64,000 bases of DNA, from NCBI GenBank assembly GCA_016713985.1, contig JADJOD010000020.1, positions 62,001 through 126,000 on the forward strand, in the 5' to 3' direction. This document shows positions 8,627 through 16,966 of the stretch, one piece after another. The notes under the pieces were generated by a model. It saw only the letters and a list, made by a program, of their open reading frames with translations, was not told the origin of the DNA and did no database searches. Positions within the stretch are counted from its first letter, which is position 1. Each line of letters starts with the position of its first letter. A program made the position numbers and the translations under genes. The stretch is from Lewinellaceae bacterium (GTDB lineage Bacteria; Bacteroidota; Bacteroidia; Chitinophagales; Saprospiraceae).

Positions 8627-9373
8627 TCAGGTTTTGATTTGTTCGCTGGTCATTCCAAACCGCCGTTCCCGCCTCTGATAACTTAATATGGCTTCAAACA
8701 ACTCTTTCCGACCGAAATCGGGCCAAAATACGGGTGTAAAATACAATTCGGCGTAGGCGATTTGCCAGAGCAGGAAATTGGAAATCCTTGTTTCGCCGCT
8801 GGTGCGGATCAGCAGCTCGGGGTCGGGGATGCCGCGTGTGTTGAGGGCATTTTCGAAGACTTTTTCGTCGATATCTTCCGGGTTCAGCAGGCCTTTTTGG
8901 GCTTGTTCGGCAAGCAGGCGGGTTGCGCCCAGGATTTCCCATTTTGCCGAGTAATTGAGCGCCAGCACCAGCGTGATCCGTTGGTTGTTTTTGGTTTTTT
9001 CGATGCCGTCCATCAAGGCCTTGTAACTCGCGGCGGGCAGGGCTTTGAGGTCGCCGATCGCCATGAGGCGCACGCCGTTTTTATTCAGGTCGCTAATCTC
9101 TCCGCGGATGGTTTCCACCAGCAGAGTCATCAGCGCCGTCACTTCTGCGGGCGGGCGGCTCCAGTTTTCGGTGCTGAACGCATAAAGGGTCAGGTAGTGG
9201 ACACCGATCTCTGCGGCGGCTTCCGTGACCTCCCGTACACTTTTGACGCCGCTGCGATGCCCCAAAACACGCGGCATACCCTTTTGCTTCGCCCAGCGAC
9301 CGTTGCCATCCATGATGATCGCGATGTGTTGCGGGACTTTATCGGGTAGGATGAGCGATTTCAGGTCGGACAT
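8627..9373 (-). CDS. uppS: Isoprenyl transferase (undecaprenyl diphosphate synthase)
   Basis: Cis-prenyltransferase that condenses farnesyl diphosphate with isopentenyl diphosphates to make the C55 carrier lipid for peptidoglycan, lipid A-linked glycans and capsule. The 248-residue reading starts at 'MSDLKSLILPDKVPQHIAII' (ATG 9373). It contains the catalytic 'MDGNGRWAKQKG' (Asp-Gly-Asn-Gly-Arg-Trp) and the C-terminal signatures 'RTSGETRISNFLLWQ' and 'ELYFTPVFWPDF'. A longer frame translates a 7-bp tandem array (9404-9459) and is rejected as coding. That array falls in the predicted 5' leader, downstream of a -7 box at 9474-9481. The mevalonate genes near 33-35 kb would supply its substrate. 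Confidence 0.95.
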   Translation of the reverse strand: MSDLKSLILPDKVPQHIAIIMDGNGRWAKQKGMPRVLGHRSGVKSVREVTEAAAEIGVHYLTLYAFSTENWSRPPAEVTALMTLLVETIRGEISDLNKNGVRLMAIGDLKALPAASYKALMDGIEKTKNNQRITLVLALNYSAKWEILGATRLLAEQAQKGLLNPEDIDEKVFENALNTRGIPDPELLIRTSGETRISNFLLWQIAYAELYFTPVFWPDFGRKELFEAILSYQRRERRFGMTSEQIKT

Positions 9374-9403
9374 GATTCTGAGCTTCAGGCAATGTTGGCA
9401 GGT

Positions 9404-9459
9404 ATCTGGCATCTGGCATCTGGCATCTGGCATCTGGCATCTGGCATCTGGCATCTGGT
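9404..9459. repeat. Heptanucleotide tandem array (atctggc)8 in the uppS leader
   Basis: Eight uninterrupted 7-bp units; only the last differs (atctggt). The array lies 30 bp upstream of the uppS ATG and downstream of a predicted promoter, so it would be transcribed as leader RNA (gccagat units). Confidence 0.95.
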
Positions 9460-9473
9460 TGAATTTTGGCGGA

Positions 9474-9481
9474 CAAAGGTA
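9474..9481 (-). promoter_or_regulatory. Predicted -7 element (TACCTTTG) for uppS
   Basis: On the minus strand the sequence reads TACCTTTG, a full match to TAnnTTTG, about 100 bp upstream of the uppS ATG. I see no good -33 TTG at the usual spacing, so this rests on the -7 match alone. Confidence 0.45.
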
Positions 9482-9592
9482 CTTAAAATGTAGTTTTTTG
9501 ACCGGAAAAAACCATTTGGGGGGCGCTAGGTAGGATGAACGGGTTAAAAAATTGATTTTCAATTTTTTAACCCGTTCATGCCACACCTGCGC

Positions 9593-10486
9593 TTAATCCA
9601 CCACCAAGGCTAATTTGCCGTCGCCGCTCACCGCGAGGCGGGTGATATGGCGCACGCCGTATTTCGACAGGTCGGCGATTTCTTTCCAGTCGAGGTTGGC
9701 GCCCGGTTTGAACTGGTAGAGTTTGGCGCCGCGTCCGGTCAGGTAGGTACCGTCGGACAGGACGGCAAAATCCTCGCTGTCGGCGGGCATTTTGGCCACG
9801 ATTTCGAAACTTTGTTTCAGCGGGTCGTAAGTTTTCAGGTACCAGGTCTGCGGAGTCGCTTTTTGCACAAAAGCCAGTTTGCCGTCGGACAATTTTTGCA
9901 GACAGCGCCCGGGGTTGGCGGTGATGCGCCGGAGTTTTTGTTCCCGGACGCCGGCGGTATACAAAACGTGTTGCGTTTCGCTTGCTCCCACGATAAAAAG
10001 TGCCGCCAGGGTGTCGTGCAGCCAGCAGTGATACCCCACGCCGTAAATGCCCGGGAATTCGGGCCGGCCGTTGTCCGAGCGATCCACGGGGAAAGACCAG
10101 AGCCGCTGGCTGCCGTCTTCTTCCACCCGCACCGAAGAAAAACGGCGACCGCCGGGCATCGGGGTGGGGGAGTACTCGGCTGTGGCGGCCGTGGCCGTCA
10201 CGGGTGTGGCGGTTTTCAGAAGCAGGTCAAGGGCAACGATTTCCGTTTGATTCGTATCGCCGGGTGTTTGGGTGGTTAGATATAACTCGTTGTTAGAGAA
10301 AAAATTAGGTTGGTTGTTGTAGCCTTTTGGATTGAAAGCGGTCAGAAGTCGCGGTGCAGCAAGCTGCCAGGTGTTATCGGCGCCTTTGCCCAGCGAAAAA
10401 AGCAGGATGTCGTAGTGGGCAAGGTGTTGGGCGGAAACCGGCCAAACGGCGCAGAGGATCGCGAGGGTGGCTATGACGTTTCGCAT
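9593..10486 (-). CDS. Secreted/periplasmic beta-propeller-like hypothetical protein
   Basis: 297 residues from 'MRNVIATLAILCAVWPVSAQ', a clear Sec signal peptide with likely cleavage after SAQ or before it. The mature part is made of repeated short beta units such as 'EYSPTPMPGGRRFSSVR', 'RITANPGRCLQKLSDGKLAF' and 'FAVLSDGTYLTGRGAKLY', like the PD40/TolB-type propellers common in Bacteroidota. No catalytic residues or sorting domain are visible, so it is probably periplasmic and binding-type. A start 31 codons upstream is open but would bury the signal peptide. Specific function is unknown. Confidence 0.65.
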   Translation of the reverse strand: MRNVIATLAILCAVWPVSAQHLAHYDILLFSLGKGADNTWQLAAPRLLTAFNPKGYNNQPNFFSNNELYLTTQTPGDTNQTEIVALDLLLKTATPVTATAATAEYSPTPMPGGRRFSSVRVEEDGSQRLWSFPVDRSDNGRPEFPGIYGVGYHCWLHDTLAALFIVGASETQHVLYTAGVREQKLRRITANPGRCLQKLSDGKLAFVQKATPQTWYLKTYDPLKQSFEIVAKMPADSEDFAVLSDGTYLTGRGAKLYQFKPGANLDWKEIADLSKYGVRHITRLAVSGDGKLALVVD

Positions 10487-10713
10487 GGTTTGTTCTTTTG
10501 AAAAGCAAAGTAACGGGAAACGTGGGGAACGGGGAGGATTGTGCGGGTGCGGGATTAAGAATCCGCGGTTAGGACCCAAATGTTCATTTTTTAGTTAAAA
10601 AACGCCCAAAAACCATAACTTTTTTTAACCGAACTAAAACAATACCACCCGTAACTCACCTCGCGGCCAATCGTCTGCTGTGTATCTTTCTCATCACAAA
10701 CCGATTTACCTCC

Positions 10714-11362
10714 GTGACCGATCAACACTTTCCACCGCATACCCCCATTGCCGGAGCGGACGAGCCCCGCGTTGAAGCCTTGTTTAACCTGTACCACCGG
10801 ATTCAATCCATGTACCCGCTCGAAGAGCCGGACTGGGCCTTGTTTCAAAAAAAAGTACAATGGGAAATTCGCCCGAAAGGCGCGTTCTTGCTGCGTCCCG
10901 GCGAGGTCTGCAACTGCGTGCGGTTTTTGCACCGGGGAGCCGTGATCCATTACGACGACGTGGATGAAGAACAACAACTCGAACAAGTCGGCTGGATCGC
11001 TCAACCCGGTGAAATGGTGCTGGAAATCAACAGTTTTTTCCAGCGCAACCCGACGCAGGGGTACCTGAAATGTACGCTGGATTGTACGTTTCTCACCTTG
11101 TCCTATGTCGATTTGCAAGCCATGTATTTCGAAAGTCCCGCGTGGAACACCATCGGTCGCCCTGGCCGAAGAACATATGCTGCTTATGGCCGAACGTACC
11201 CATGTCCATAAGTTAAACTCCGCGCTGGAGAAATATCGCTACTTCACTGAACGTTTTCCTGAAGCACTGCAACTGGTTTCCCAACGTCACATCGCCGCTT
11301 TTTTACACATCCGCCCGGAAACACTGAGTCGTTTGCGGACCCGGCGGGTGGTGGAATGTTGA
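10714..11362 (+). CDS. Crp/Fnr-family transcriptional regulator (frameshifted)
   Basis: The first frame (GTG at 10714) gives a cyclic-nucleotide-binding-type beta-roll ('KGAFLLRPGEVCNCVRFLHR' and following). After 'NTI' near 11154 it falls out of frame. One base further the protein continues as 'VALAEEHMLLMAERTHVHKL' and ends with a helix-turn-helix, 'QRHIAAFLHIRPETLSRLR', typical of Bacteroidota Crp/Fnr regulators. The two halves join without loss at one extra base in 'atcggtc' (11152-11158), so I annotate a single gene. Either it is a recent pseudogene or the base call is wrong. The ligand pocket lacks an obvious cAMP-binding Arg, so the signal is unknown. A palindromic hairpin follows the stop. 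Confidence 0.8.
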
Positions 11363-11404
11363 ATTGTTTCATTGTTGTACAGCAATCCAGCAATGAAACA
11401 ATTC
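11361..11404 (+). terminator. Hairpin after the Crp/Fnr-type gene
   Basis: Arms 11361-11377 and 11388-11404 pair over 17 bp with one mismatch around a 10-nt loop, overlapping the stop codon. There is no long T-tract, so it may be a weak terminator or a structured spacer. Confidence 0.55.
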
Positions 11405-11494
11405 TTGACCCAAGTCAATTGCCCCGATACACCAGCCCCGCGACCTTTGCAAGATCAAAATCAATTCATCTTTCACACAAACCAATATCCGACT

Positions 11495-12313
11495 ATGCAA
11501 AAGCAAATCTGCTCCGCCCTCTTACTCATGGCGGCTTTCATCCTGACAACCGTGACCGCCTGTAAAAAAGACAACGATAATCCGCCGTCCGACACCACCC
11601 TCGAATCGGCAACGCAGGCATTGCGCAGCCAGCAACTGATGGCTACTTCCTTCGGAATCGCCTTACGCGGCGCTGCGGAAGCCGACGGCCTTGTCAGCCA
11701 GGAAGTAGACGACCGCTGCGGCTCCCTGACCATTTCGCCGCTCGATCCGGCTGTTTTCCCCAAAGTGATCACCGTCGATTTTGGCACCGGCTGCACGGAC
11801 AATGACGGCAAATTTAAATCCGGCAAGGTCACACTCACGTTTGGGAAAATCTGGGAACCGGGGAACGAAGTGACGCTTGAATACGACAACTACACGGAAG
11901 ACGGCGCAAAATTGACCGGGAAATTTGCGCTGCAAAATCAAAGTACGCCGGATGCGGCTATCGTGACTGTCCTGGCGCAAGGGATCAAAGCGGCGGATGC
12001 AGCCGGCAACACCCTCGACTACGACGCCGTGCAAACCTTTACCCAAACGGCCGGGCATGCGACGCCGCTGAACGGAAACGACGACGTGTTTGCCATTACC
12101 GGCTCCATCCAGACCGTTTTGACGAATGGCGAAACGGTGAACTGGACGATCCAGACACCGCTGGTAAAAGCCAACACCTGTTTTTGGGTAAGCGCCGGCA
12201 CGGGTGTGCTCGATATCAACGGCCTGCCGGTGGCGGTTGATTACGGCGACGGTACCTGCGACAACAAGGCAAACGTGACTGTGAACGGACAGGTGTATCA
12301 AATCACCCTGTAA
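11495..12313 (+). CDS. Hypothetical lipoprotein
   Basis: 272 residues from 'MQKQICSALLLMAAFILTT'. This is a lipoprotein signal with lipobox 'TVTAC' (Cys24) followed by KKDND, so it is probably outer-membrane or periplasmic. The mature part begins with a helical stretch rich in Gln/Ser. A beta-rich region follows with 'GCTDNDGKFKSGKVTLTFGK' and 'ILTVLT..NGETVNWTIQT'-like strands. It resembles uncharacterised Bacteroidota lipoproteins with a conserved Cys near 'FGTGC'. I do not recognise a named domain. A longer upstream frame overlaps the hairpin and lacks a signal, so it is rejected. A rho-independent terminator follows. Confidence 0.7.
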   Translation: MQKQICSALLLMAAFILTTVTACKKDNDNPPSDTTLESATQALRSQQLMATSFGIALRGAAEADGLVSQEVDDRCGSLTISPLDPAVFPKVITVDFGTGCTDNDGKFKSGKVTLTFGKIWEPGNEVTLEYDNYTEDGAKLTGKFALQNQSTPDAAIVTVLAQGIKAADAAGNTLDYDAVQTFTQTAGHATPLNGNDDVFAITGSIQTVLTNGETVNWTIQTPLVKANTCFWVSAGTGVLDINGLPVAVDYGDGTCDNKANVTVNGQVYQITL

Positions 12314-12341
12314 ATCAAAAAGTTGCGATCCTGTAATTTTC

Positions 12342-12380
12342 AGGCCGATAAGGTTTTTATAACTTTACCGGCCTTTTTAA
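12342..12380 (+). terminator. Rho-independent terminator of the lipoprotein gene
   Basis: Stem aggccg / cggcct (12342-12347 with 12369-12374), extended by further pairing inside, is followed directly by a T-rich tail (ttttaattt). It lies 30 bp after the stop. Confidence 0.7.
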
Positions 12381-12463
12381 TTTAAAGATTTGTGAAGATT
12401 GCAGATGCGCCCAACCCGACACCTACCCGGGGTCGTCTTCCGGAAAAAAAAACACCATCTATT

Positions 12464-12915
12464 ATGAAAAATCACTCTTTCTGCTGTTCGTCTTGTTTCT
12501 GGGGTGTAAAAAAGACCCGATTGTACAGGTCGCCCCGGATCGTTTTATTTTTGGATCTGCCTATGGCGAATGTATAGGCGACTGCGCCCGGTTGTTCAAA
12601 CTGGAAAATCAAAAACTGTTTCCGGACGACGGGGTTGTACACTTGAGTTACAACAGCGATGATCACCCGTTCCAGTCGCAAGACCTGGCGACGGACAAAG
12701 TGGCGCTGGCAGAGTCGCTGCTGGCGCAACTGCCCGCGGGTTTGATGAACGAAACCGAAGCGGTGATCGGTTGCCCCGATTGTCACGACCAGGGCACCAT
12801 TTTTATTGAAACAAAAACGGGCGACGCAGTACGCAGGTGGTACATCGATCCGGATTCGGAACAATACGGATCATTTTGCGACTCCGTGCGAACGACCGTA
12901 AACAAACTGCAATAA
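12464..12915 (+). CDS. Small hypothetical lipoprotein (frameshift in signal peptide)
   Basis: The readable frame (to 12915) encodes a lipobox and mature domain: 'SLFLLFVLFLGCKKDP', then about 130 residues with paired cysteines ('GECIGDC' and 'GCPDCHD'). The ATG at 12464 is one base out of register. Adding one A to the run at 12467-12471 would give 'MKKSLFLLFVLFLGC', a textbook lipoprotein signal. I take this as a homopolymer deletion. Without it only a TTG at 12493 could start the frame, and that would destroy the signal. The 'CPDC' and 'GDC' pairs suggest disulfides or a metal site. Function is unknown. It is probably co-located with, but transcribed separately from, the preceding lipoprotein. 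Confidence 0.65.
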
Positions 12916-12940
12916 ATAATTGATTTTCAGTAGTTTAGTG

Positions 12941-13087
12941 AGGGTGCCTCAAAGGGTTGATAAAGTTGATATTGGTTGATGAAAGTTGATGTTTAGATTG
13001 AAAAATGGCATAAATTAGTGCCTTTCCGGCTCAAAATATCAACCTGATAAACTTTTATAAACCCTCATCAACCTTTTGAGACACCCT
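12941..13087. repeat. MITE-like dispersed element, copy 1
   Basis: 147-bp element with imperfect terminal inverted repeats beginning agggtgcctcaaag and ending ctttt-gagacaccct, and iterated 'gttgat' words inside. A second, clearly homologous copy lies at 29890-30046. No coding capacity. It sits between two convergent 3' ends. Confidence 0.85.
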
Positions 13088-13106
13088 GACTTGCTCGTGC
13101 TTCACA

Positions 13107-13722
13107 TTATTTGTAATCCAGGATATTCAAATGCACGGGGCAAAAATCCGCGTCGTGCGGGTCGTTGGAAGCGATCACGACAAGCCTTCCGGCGGCATAT
13201 TCCGCGACCAGATTTTTGTACCACACCACGCCCTGGGTGTCGAGGTTGGTAGCGGGTTCGTCGAGCAGAAGCACCGGCGTGGCGGTGCAAATGGCGAGGG
13301 CGAGTTTCACCCGTTGTTTCATGCCGGAAGAAAAAACGTATTTCTTTTGTTCGGGCCCTGGGCAGGGCGAGCAATTCGTACAGTTTTGCGGGGTTGAAGC
13401 CGGGTAGCAGCGGTTTCAGCCCCGCATGAAATTTCAGTGCTTCTTCCAGCGTAAACTCTTCGATCAGTTCGATATAAGGCGCGGCATAACTGATATGCCG
13501 GTACACGGCATCGGGTTCGACGGGGGCGCCGGCATGTTCAAAAACAACTTTTCCTTTCGAGGGCGTGAGGTGGCCCGACAATACTTTCAGCAGCGTGGAT
13601 TTTCCGGACCCGTTCGGGCCGAGTACAGCGTACCGTTCGCCCGTCCGGAAAGTATAGTCCAGCCCCCGGAATATCCAGTCGAGGCGAAACCGCTTGCCGG
13701 CGTTTTGCAGATGGATGGTCAT
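13107..13722 (-). CDS. ABC transporter ATP-binding protein (frameshifted)
   Basis: Single ABC ATPase domain of about 205 residues. Walker A is 'GPNGSGKST' (near residue 35), and the Q-loop region is 'RHISYAAPYIELIEEFTLEE'. The frame then shifts at the g/c-rich tract 13353-13362. In the neighbouring frame the rest is intact: signature-like 'VFSSGMKQRVKLALA', Walker B plus Glu 'PVLLLDEPATNLD' and the H-loop region 'VVIASNDPHDADF'. The switch His appears replaced by Asn/Asp. One surplus base explains the break. No permease is adjacent. The gene begins 13 bp after lpxA, so it may be the last gene of the lpxC/fabZ-lpxA operon. A heme-exporter-CcmA-like or gliding-type role cannot be judged. Confidence 0.82.
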
Positions 13723-13735
13723 ACGGGCGGTGCAA

Positions 13736-14574
13736 CTAATCCAGTACCGGCTCAGCGACTTTTCCGCTGCCGCTCATGGTACGGAAACCTTTCATCAAAC
13801 CACGCTGCGCCCCGCGTACAAATTGTAGTATTTGTTCGCGGTGTACGGAAGGCATAATTTCTTCTTCAATGATTTTCAACGCTTTACGCGTACTGAGCCC
13901 ACGTACAAAAAGCACCCGGTAGATGTCTTCGATGTGGTGCATTTCTTCGGGGGTGAATTTGGCGCGCCGGAGACCGACGGTATTGATGCCGGCATAGGAA
14001 AGTGGTTCGCGGGCTGCGGTGACAAAAGGGGGCACGTCTTTCCGGACCAGCGAGCCGCCGCCGACCATCACGTGGCCGCCGATACGAACGAACTGGTGAA
14101 CGGCCACCATGCCGCCGAGCCGGGCGTATTCCCCGATCTCGATATGGCCTGCGAGGGTGGCGTTGTTGGCGAGGATACTTCCGTGGCCGATATGGCAGTC
14201 GTGGGCTACATGCACATAGGCCATCAGGAGGCAATTATCGCCGATGACGGTGCGGCCGTCGGCGTGGTAATCGGGGTTGATGGTGCCGCGGTTGAGCGTG
14301 CAGCATTCCCGGACAATACATTCTTTGCCCAGTTCGAGGGTGGTCGCTTCACCTTTGTATTTCAGGTCCTGCGGAATAGCGTTGACCACGGCGCCGGGGA
14401 AAATCCGGCTTTTTCACCAATACGGGCACCGTTCATGATGCTCACGTTGGAACCGATCCAGCAGTTGTCGCCAATGACGACGTTCTCTTCAATAACGGTG
14501 AAGGGACTTATGTGGACGTTGTTGCCAATTTTTGCTTTGGGGTGAATGACCCGTAAGCCGTTTGAGTAGCTCAT
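13736..14574 (-). CDS. lpxA: Acyl-[ACP]--UDP-N-acetylglucosamine O-acyltransferase (frameshifted)
   Basis: First enzyme of lipid A synthesis, transferring a 3-hydroxyacyl chain from ACP to UDP-GlcNAc. From 'MSYSNGLRVIHPKAKIGNNV' (ATG 14574) the left-handed beta-helix hexapeptides are obvious ('IGNNVHISPFTVIEENVVIG'). They end early near 'GEKAGF', but continue one frame over as 'PGAVVNAIPQDLKYKGE'. That second part carries the catalytic-His region 'AYVHVAHDCHIGHG' and the C-terminal helical domain. A single missing T (A on the plus strand, run at 14400-14403) accounts for the break. As lpxA is normally essential, a sequence error is more likely than a dead gene. It lies directly downstream of lpxC/fabZ, as usual in Bacteroidota. 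Confidence 0.92.
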
Positions 14575-14631
14575 CGAATTAGAATGGTTGAAGCATGGGA
14601 CAGCATTGCGCCCTCGCAATTTTTGTTGATC

Positions 14632-16045
14632 TCAACCCCCGCTTCCGCTGTTGGTTTCCTTCGCTCTCCTGACTATTTGTGCGGTTAATTCGCCTTCTGA
14701 GACGATTTTACTGCCCACATAAGCCGTTCCTTGCATATGCACGATACCGCGACGGACGGGTTCGAGAAGTTCCATTTTCAGGATTAAAGTGTCGCCGGGG
14801 ACGACTTTGGCTTTGAACTTGGTATTATCGATCTTCAGAAAATAAGTATCCCAGCTGCCTGGGTCGGTTACGGAATGAAGTGCCAGAATACCGCCGGTTT
14901 GTGCCATCGCTTCAATCTGGAGCACTCCGGGGAACACGGGATTATCGGGGAAATGGCCCTGAAAAAGCCTCGTTTATGGTAACGTTTTTTACCCCGACAA
15001 CGTGATGATCGCTCAGTTCGATAACTTTGTCGACCAGGAGGAAAGGGTACCGATGCGGAAGCATTTGTGCGATCTGCATCACGTCGTAAATCGGTTCTTT
15101 ATCGGGATCGTATTTGGGTATTCCGAATAAACGTCTTTTTTCGGTCAGATGTTTTTTCAGGATTTTGGCAAATTCGACGTTTGCCGTGTGGCCGGGCTTG
15201 GTCGCCACAATTTTACCCCGGATTGGTTTGCCGATCAGGGCCAGGTCGCCGATGACGTCCAGCAGTTTGTGCCGGGCCGGCTCGTTCTGAAACCGGAGTT
15301 TTACGGTATTCAGCACCCCTTCGGAATCCACTTTTACACTTTGTTTGCCCAGTTTCCTGGCCAGTTCGTCTAATTCGTCCTGGTCCATTTTCCGGTCGGC
15401 GATGACGATGGCGTTGTCAAAATCGCCGCCTTTGATGAGGCCCATGTCGAGCAATTTTTCCAACTCGTGCACAAACACGAAGGTGCGGCAGGAGGCGATT
15501 TCATCGACGTACTCCGCGATGTTGTGCAGGGCTGCAAATTGTTGGCCCAATACCGTTGAGTTAAAATCGATCATTACGGTTGCCTCGAAGTTTTCGGAAG
15601 GCAGGGCCAGAAGTTCCGTACCCGTTACCTCATCCTTGTAGGAGATCGGTTCCGTAATCTCGAAATATTCCCGATCGATGTCGAGTTCGTTGCGGCCGGC
15701 GCGGCGGAGTGCTTCCACAAATGGCATGGAAGTCCCGTCCATAATAGGCATTTCCGGGCCATCGATTTCCATCAATACGTTATCGATGCCCAGGCCGGTA
15801 AGCGCGGACAGTACGTGCTCAACCGTAGACACCTGCGCTTCCCCGCTTCGCAGGGTGGTGCCGCGATTGGTTGAGCTGACTAATTTCACATCTGCGTTGA
15901 CGACCGGTTGTTCGGGCAAATCAATGCGCTGAAAGCGATAGCCGTGGTTGGCAGGCGCCGGTTTAAAAGTAAGAATTACTTTTTTCCCGGTATGCAGGCC
16001 TACACCTTGTACTGATACGGGGTTCTGGATGCTGGATTGTTTCAT
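14632..16045 (-). CDS. lpxC/fabZ: Bifunctional LpxC/FabZ: UDP-3-O-acyl-GlcNAc deacetylase and 3-hydroxyacyl-ACP dehydratase (frameshifted)
   Basis: Fusion typical of Bacteroidota. The N-terminal part (from 'MKQSSIQNPVSVQGVGLHTG', ATG 16045, about 310 residues) is the zinc deacetylase of lipid A synthesis. It has 'STVEHVLSALTGLGIDN' and 'HKLLDVIGDLALIGKPIRG', which carry the zinc and catalytic His residues. The C-terminal part is FabZ: 'MLPHRYPFLLVDKVIEL' contains the catalytic His and 'VFPGVLQIEAMAQTG' the catalytic Glu. Between these motifs the frame breaks at an A5 run (plus strand 14962-14966; T5 in the mRNA). Shifting restores 'QGHFPDNPVFPGVLQ'. The promoter -7 box is 25 bp upstream of the start. 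lpxA and an ABC ATPase follow. Confidence 0.94.
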
Positions 16046-16069
16046 AAATCCGGGTGAAATTTCAACGCG

Positions 16070-16077
16070 CAAAGGTA
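16070..16077 (-). promoter_or_regulatory. Predicted -7 element (TACCTTTG) for lpxC/fabZ
   Basis: Minus-strand TACCTTTG matches TAnnTTTG. The start of transcription would be about 18 nt before the lpxC ATG at 16045. No clear -33 TTG is visible. Confidence 0.5.
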
Positions 16078-16219
16078 CGTACCTGTACCGGATTGCGGTA
16101 CATTCATCGGCGATAATCGGGCAATTAACATTAAATTCAGGAAATCGAAGCGCTTTTGCCGCAAAGAATATTCGGATTTTGCATAAAAATGAACGGCTGA
16201 ACAAAATTTTTGGTAATAA

Positions 16220-16828
16220 TTACCGGGCTGCATAGGGCACCCGCGCGACGATAGAACGCCCCAACGTCAATTCGTCGGCGTATTCCAGATCGCCCCCGAA
16301 AGAAACCCCGCGGGCTATGGCGCTCACCTGAACGCCCAGGGGCTGTAGCTTTTTTGACAGGTAATAAATGGTTGTTTCTCCTTCGATGGTCGGGCTGATC
16401 GCCATGATCACTTCGCGGATCTCGCCGTCCTGCGCGCGCGCCGAAAGCGAGTCGATATTCAGATCGCCGGGGCCAATTCCGTCGATGGGTGATATGATGC
16501 CCCCGAGCACGTGGTACAGGCCCCGGTACTGGCCGGTGTCTTCGATGGCCATGAGGTCGCGGATGTTTTCCACCACACATACCAGCGAACGGTCGCGGCG
16601 GGTATCCGCACAAATATGGCATATTTCGCCGTCGGCCAGGTTGTGGCAGAGGCGGCATTCGCGGATACCTTCCCGCATGGCGACGAGCGCCGCCGCAAAT
16701 TGTTCCGTAGTGTTTTTATCCTGTTTGAGGAGGTGCAGCACTAAGCGCAGGGCGGTTTTGCGACCGATACCCGGCAGGGAAGCAAACGCCTCAACGGCTT
16801 TTTCAATCAATTTAGAGGAGAAGGTCAT
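16220..16828 (-). CDS. recR: Recombination mediator protein RecR
   Basis: 202 residues, normal length. RecR forms a ring on DNA and, with RecO, loads RecA at single-strand gaps. Visible features are the N-terminal helix-hairpin-helix region ('ASLPGIGRKTALRLVLHLL'), a four-cysteine zinc finger ('CRLCHNLADGEICHICAD') and the Toprim domain ('RSLVCVVENIRDLMAIEDTG'). The C-terminal segment includes 'GDLEYADELTLGRSIVAR'. It is a stand-alone minus-strand gene between lpxC/fabZ and the universal stress protein gene. Confidence 0.95.
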   Translation of the reverse strand: MTFSSKLIEKAVEAFASLPGIGRKTALRLVLHLLKQDKNTTEQFAAALVAMREGIRECRLCHNLADGEICHICADTRRDRSLVCVVENIRDLMAIEDTGQYRGLYHVLGGIISPIDGIGPGDLNIDSLSARAQDGEIREVIMAISPTIEGETTIYYLSKKLQPLGVQVSAIARGVSFGGDLEYADELTLGRSIVARVPYAAR

Positions 16829-16877
16829 GTTCGTGATTTGTCACAAAAATAGCACGGCTGCGTGAAAACATTAAAAC

Positions 16878-16907
16878 AGCGGCAGCCACACTTCTGTTGC
16901 TGCCGCT
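16878..16907 (-). terminator. Rho-independent terminator of the universal stress protein gene
   Basis: Perfect 9-bp stem (agcggcagc / gctgccgct) with a 12-nt loop. On the minus strand it is followed by a T-rich stretch (gttttaatgtttt). It lies about 60 bp past the stop at 16967. Confidence 0.75.
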
Positions 16908-16966
16908 TGTAATAAACAACGTTTCACCTAACTGTCTGTCTTAAAGGCCTTTGGAAGTGGCCGAAT

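Noticed and set aside
10591..11118. 175-residue minus-strand frame opposite the Crp/Fnr gene
   Set aside because: The plus strand has the beta-roll and helix-turn-helix motifs; the minus frame has no recognisable feature.
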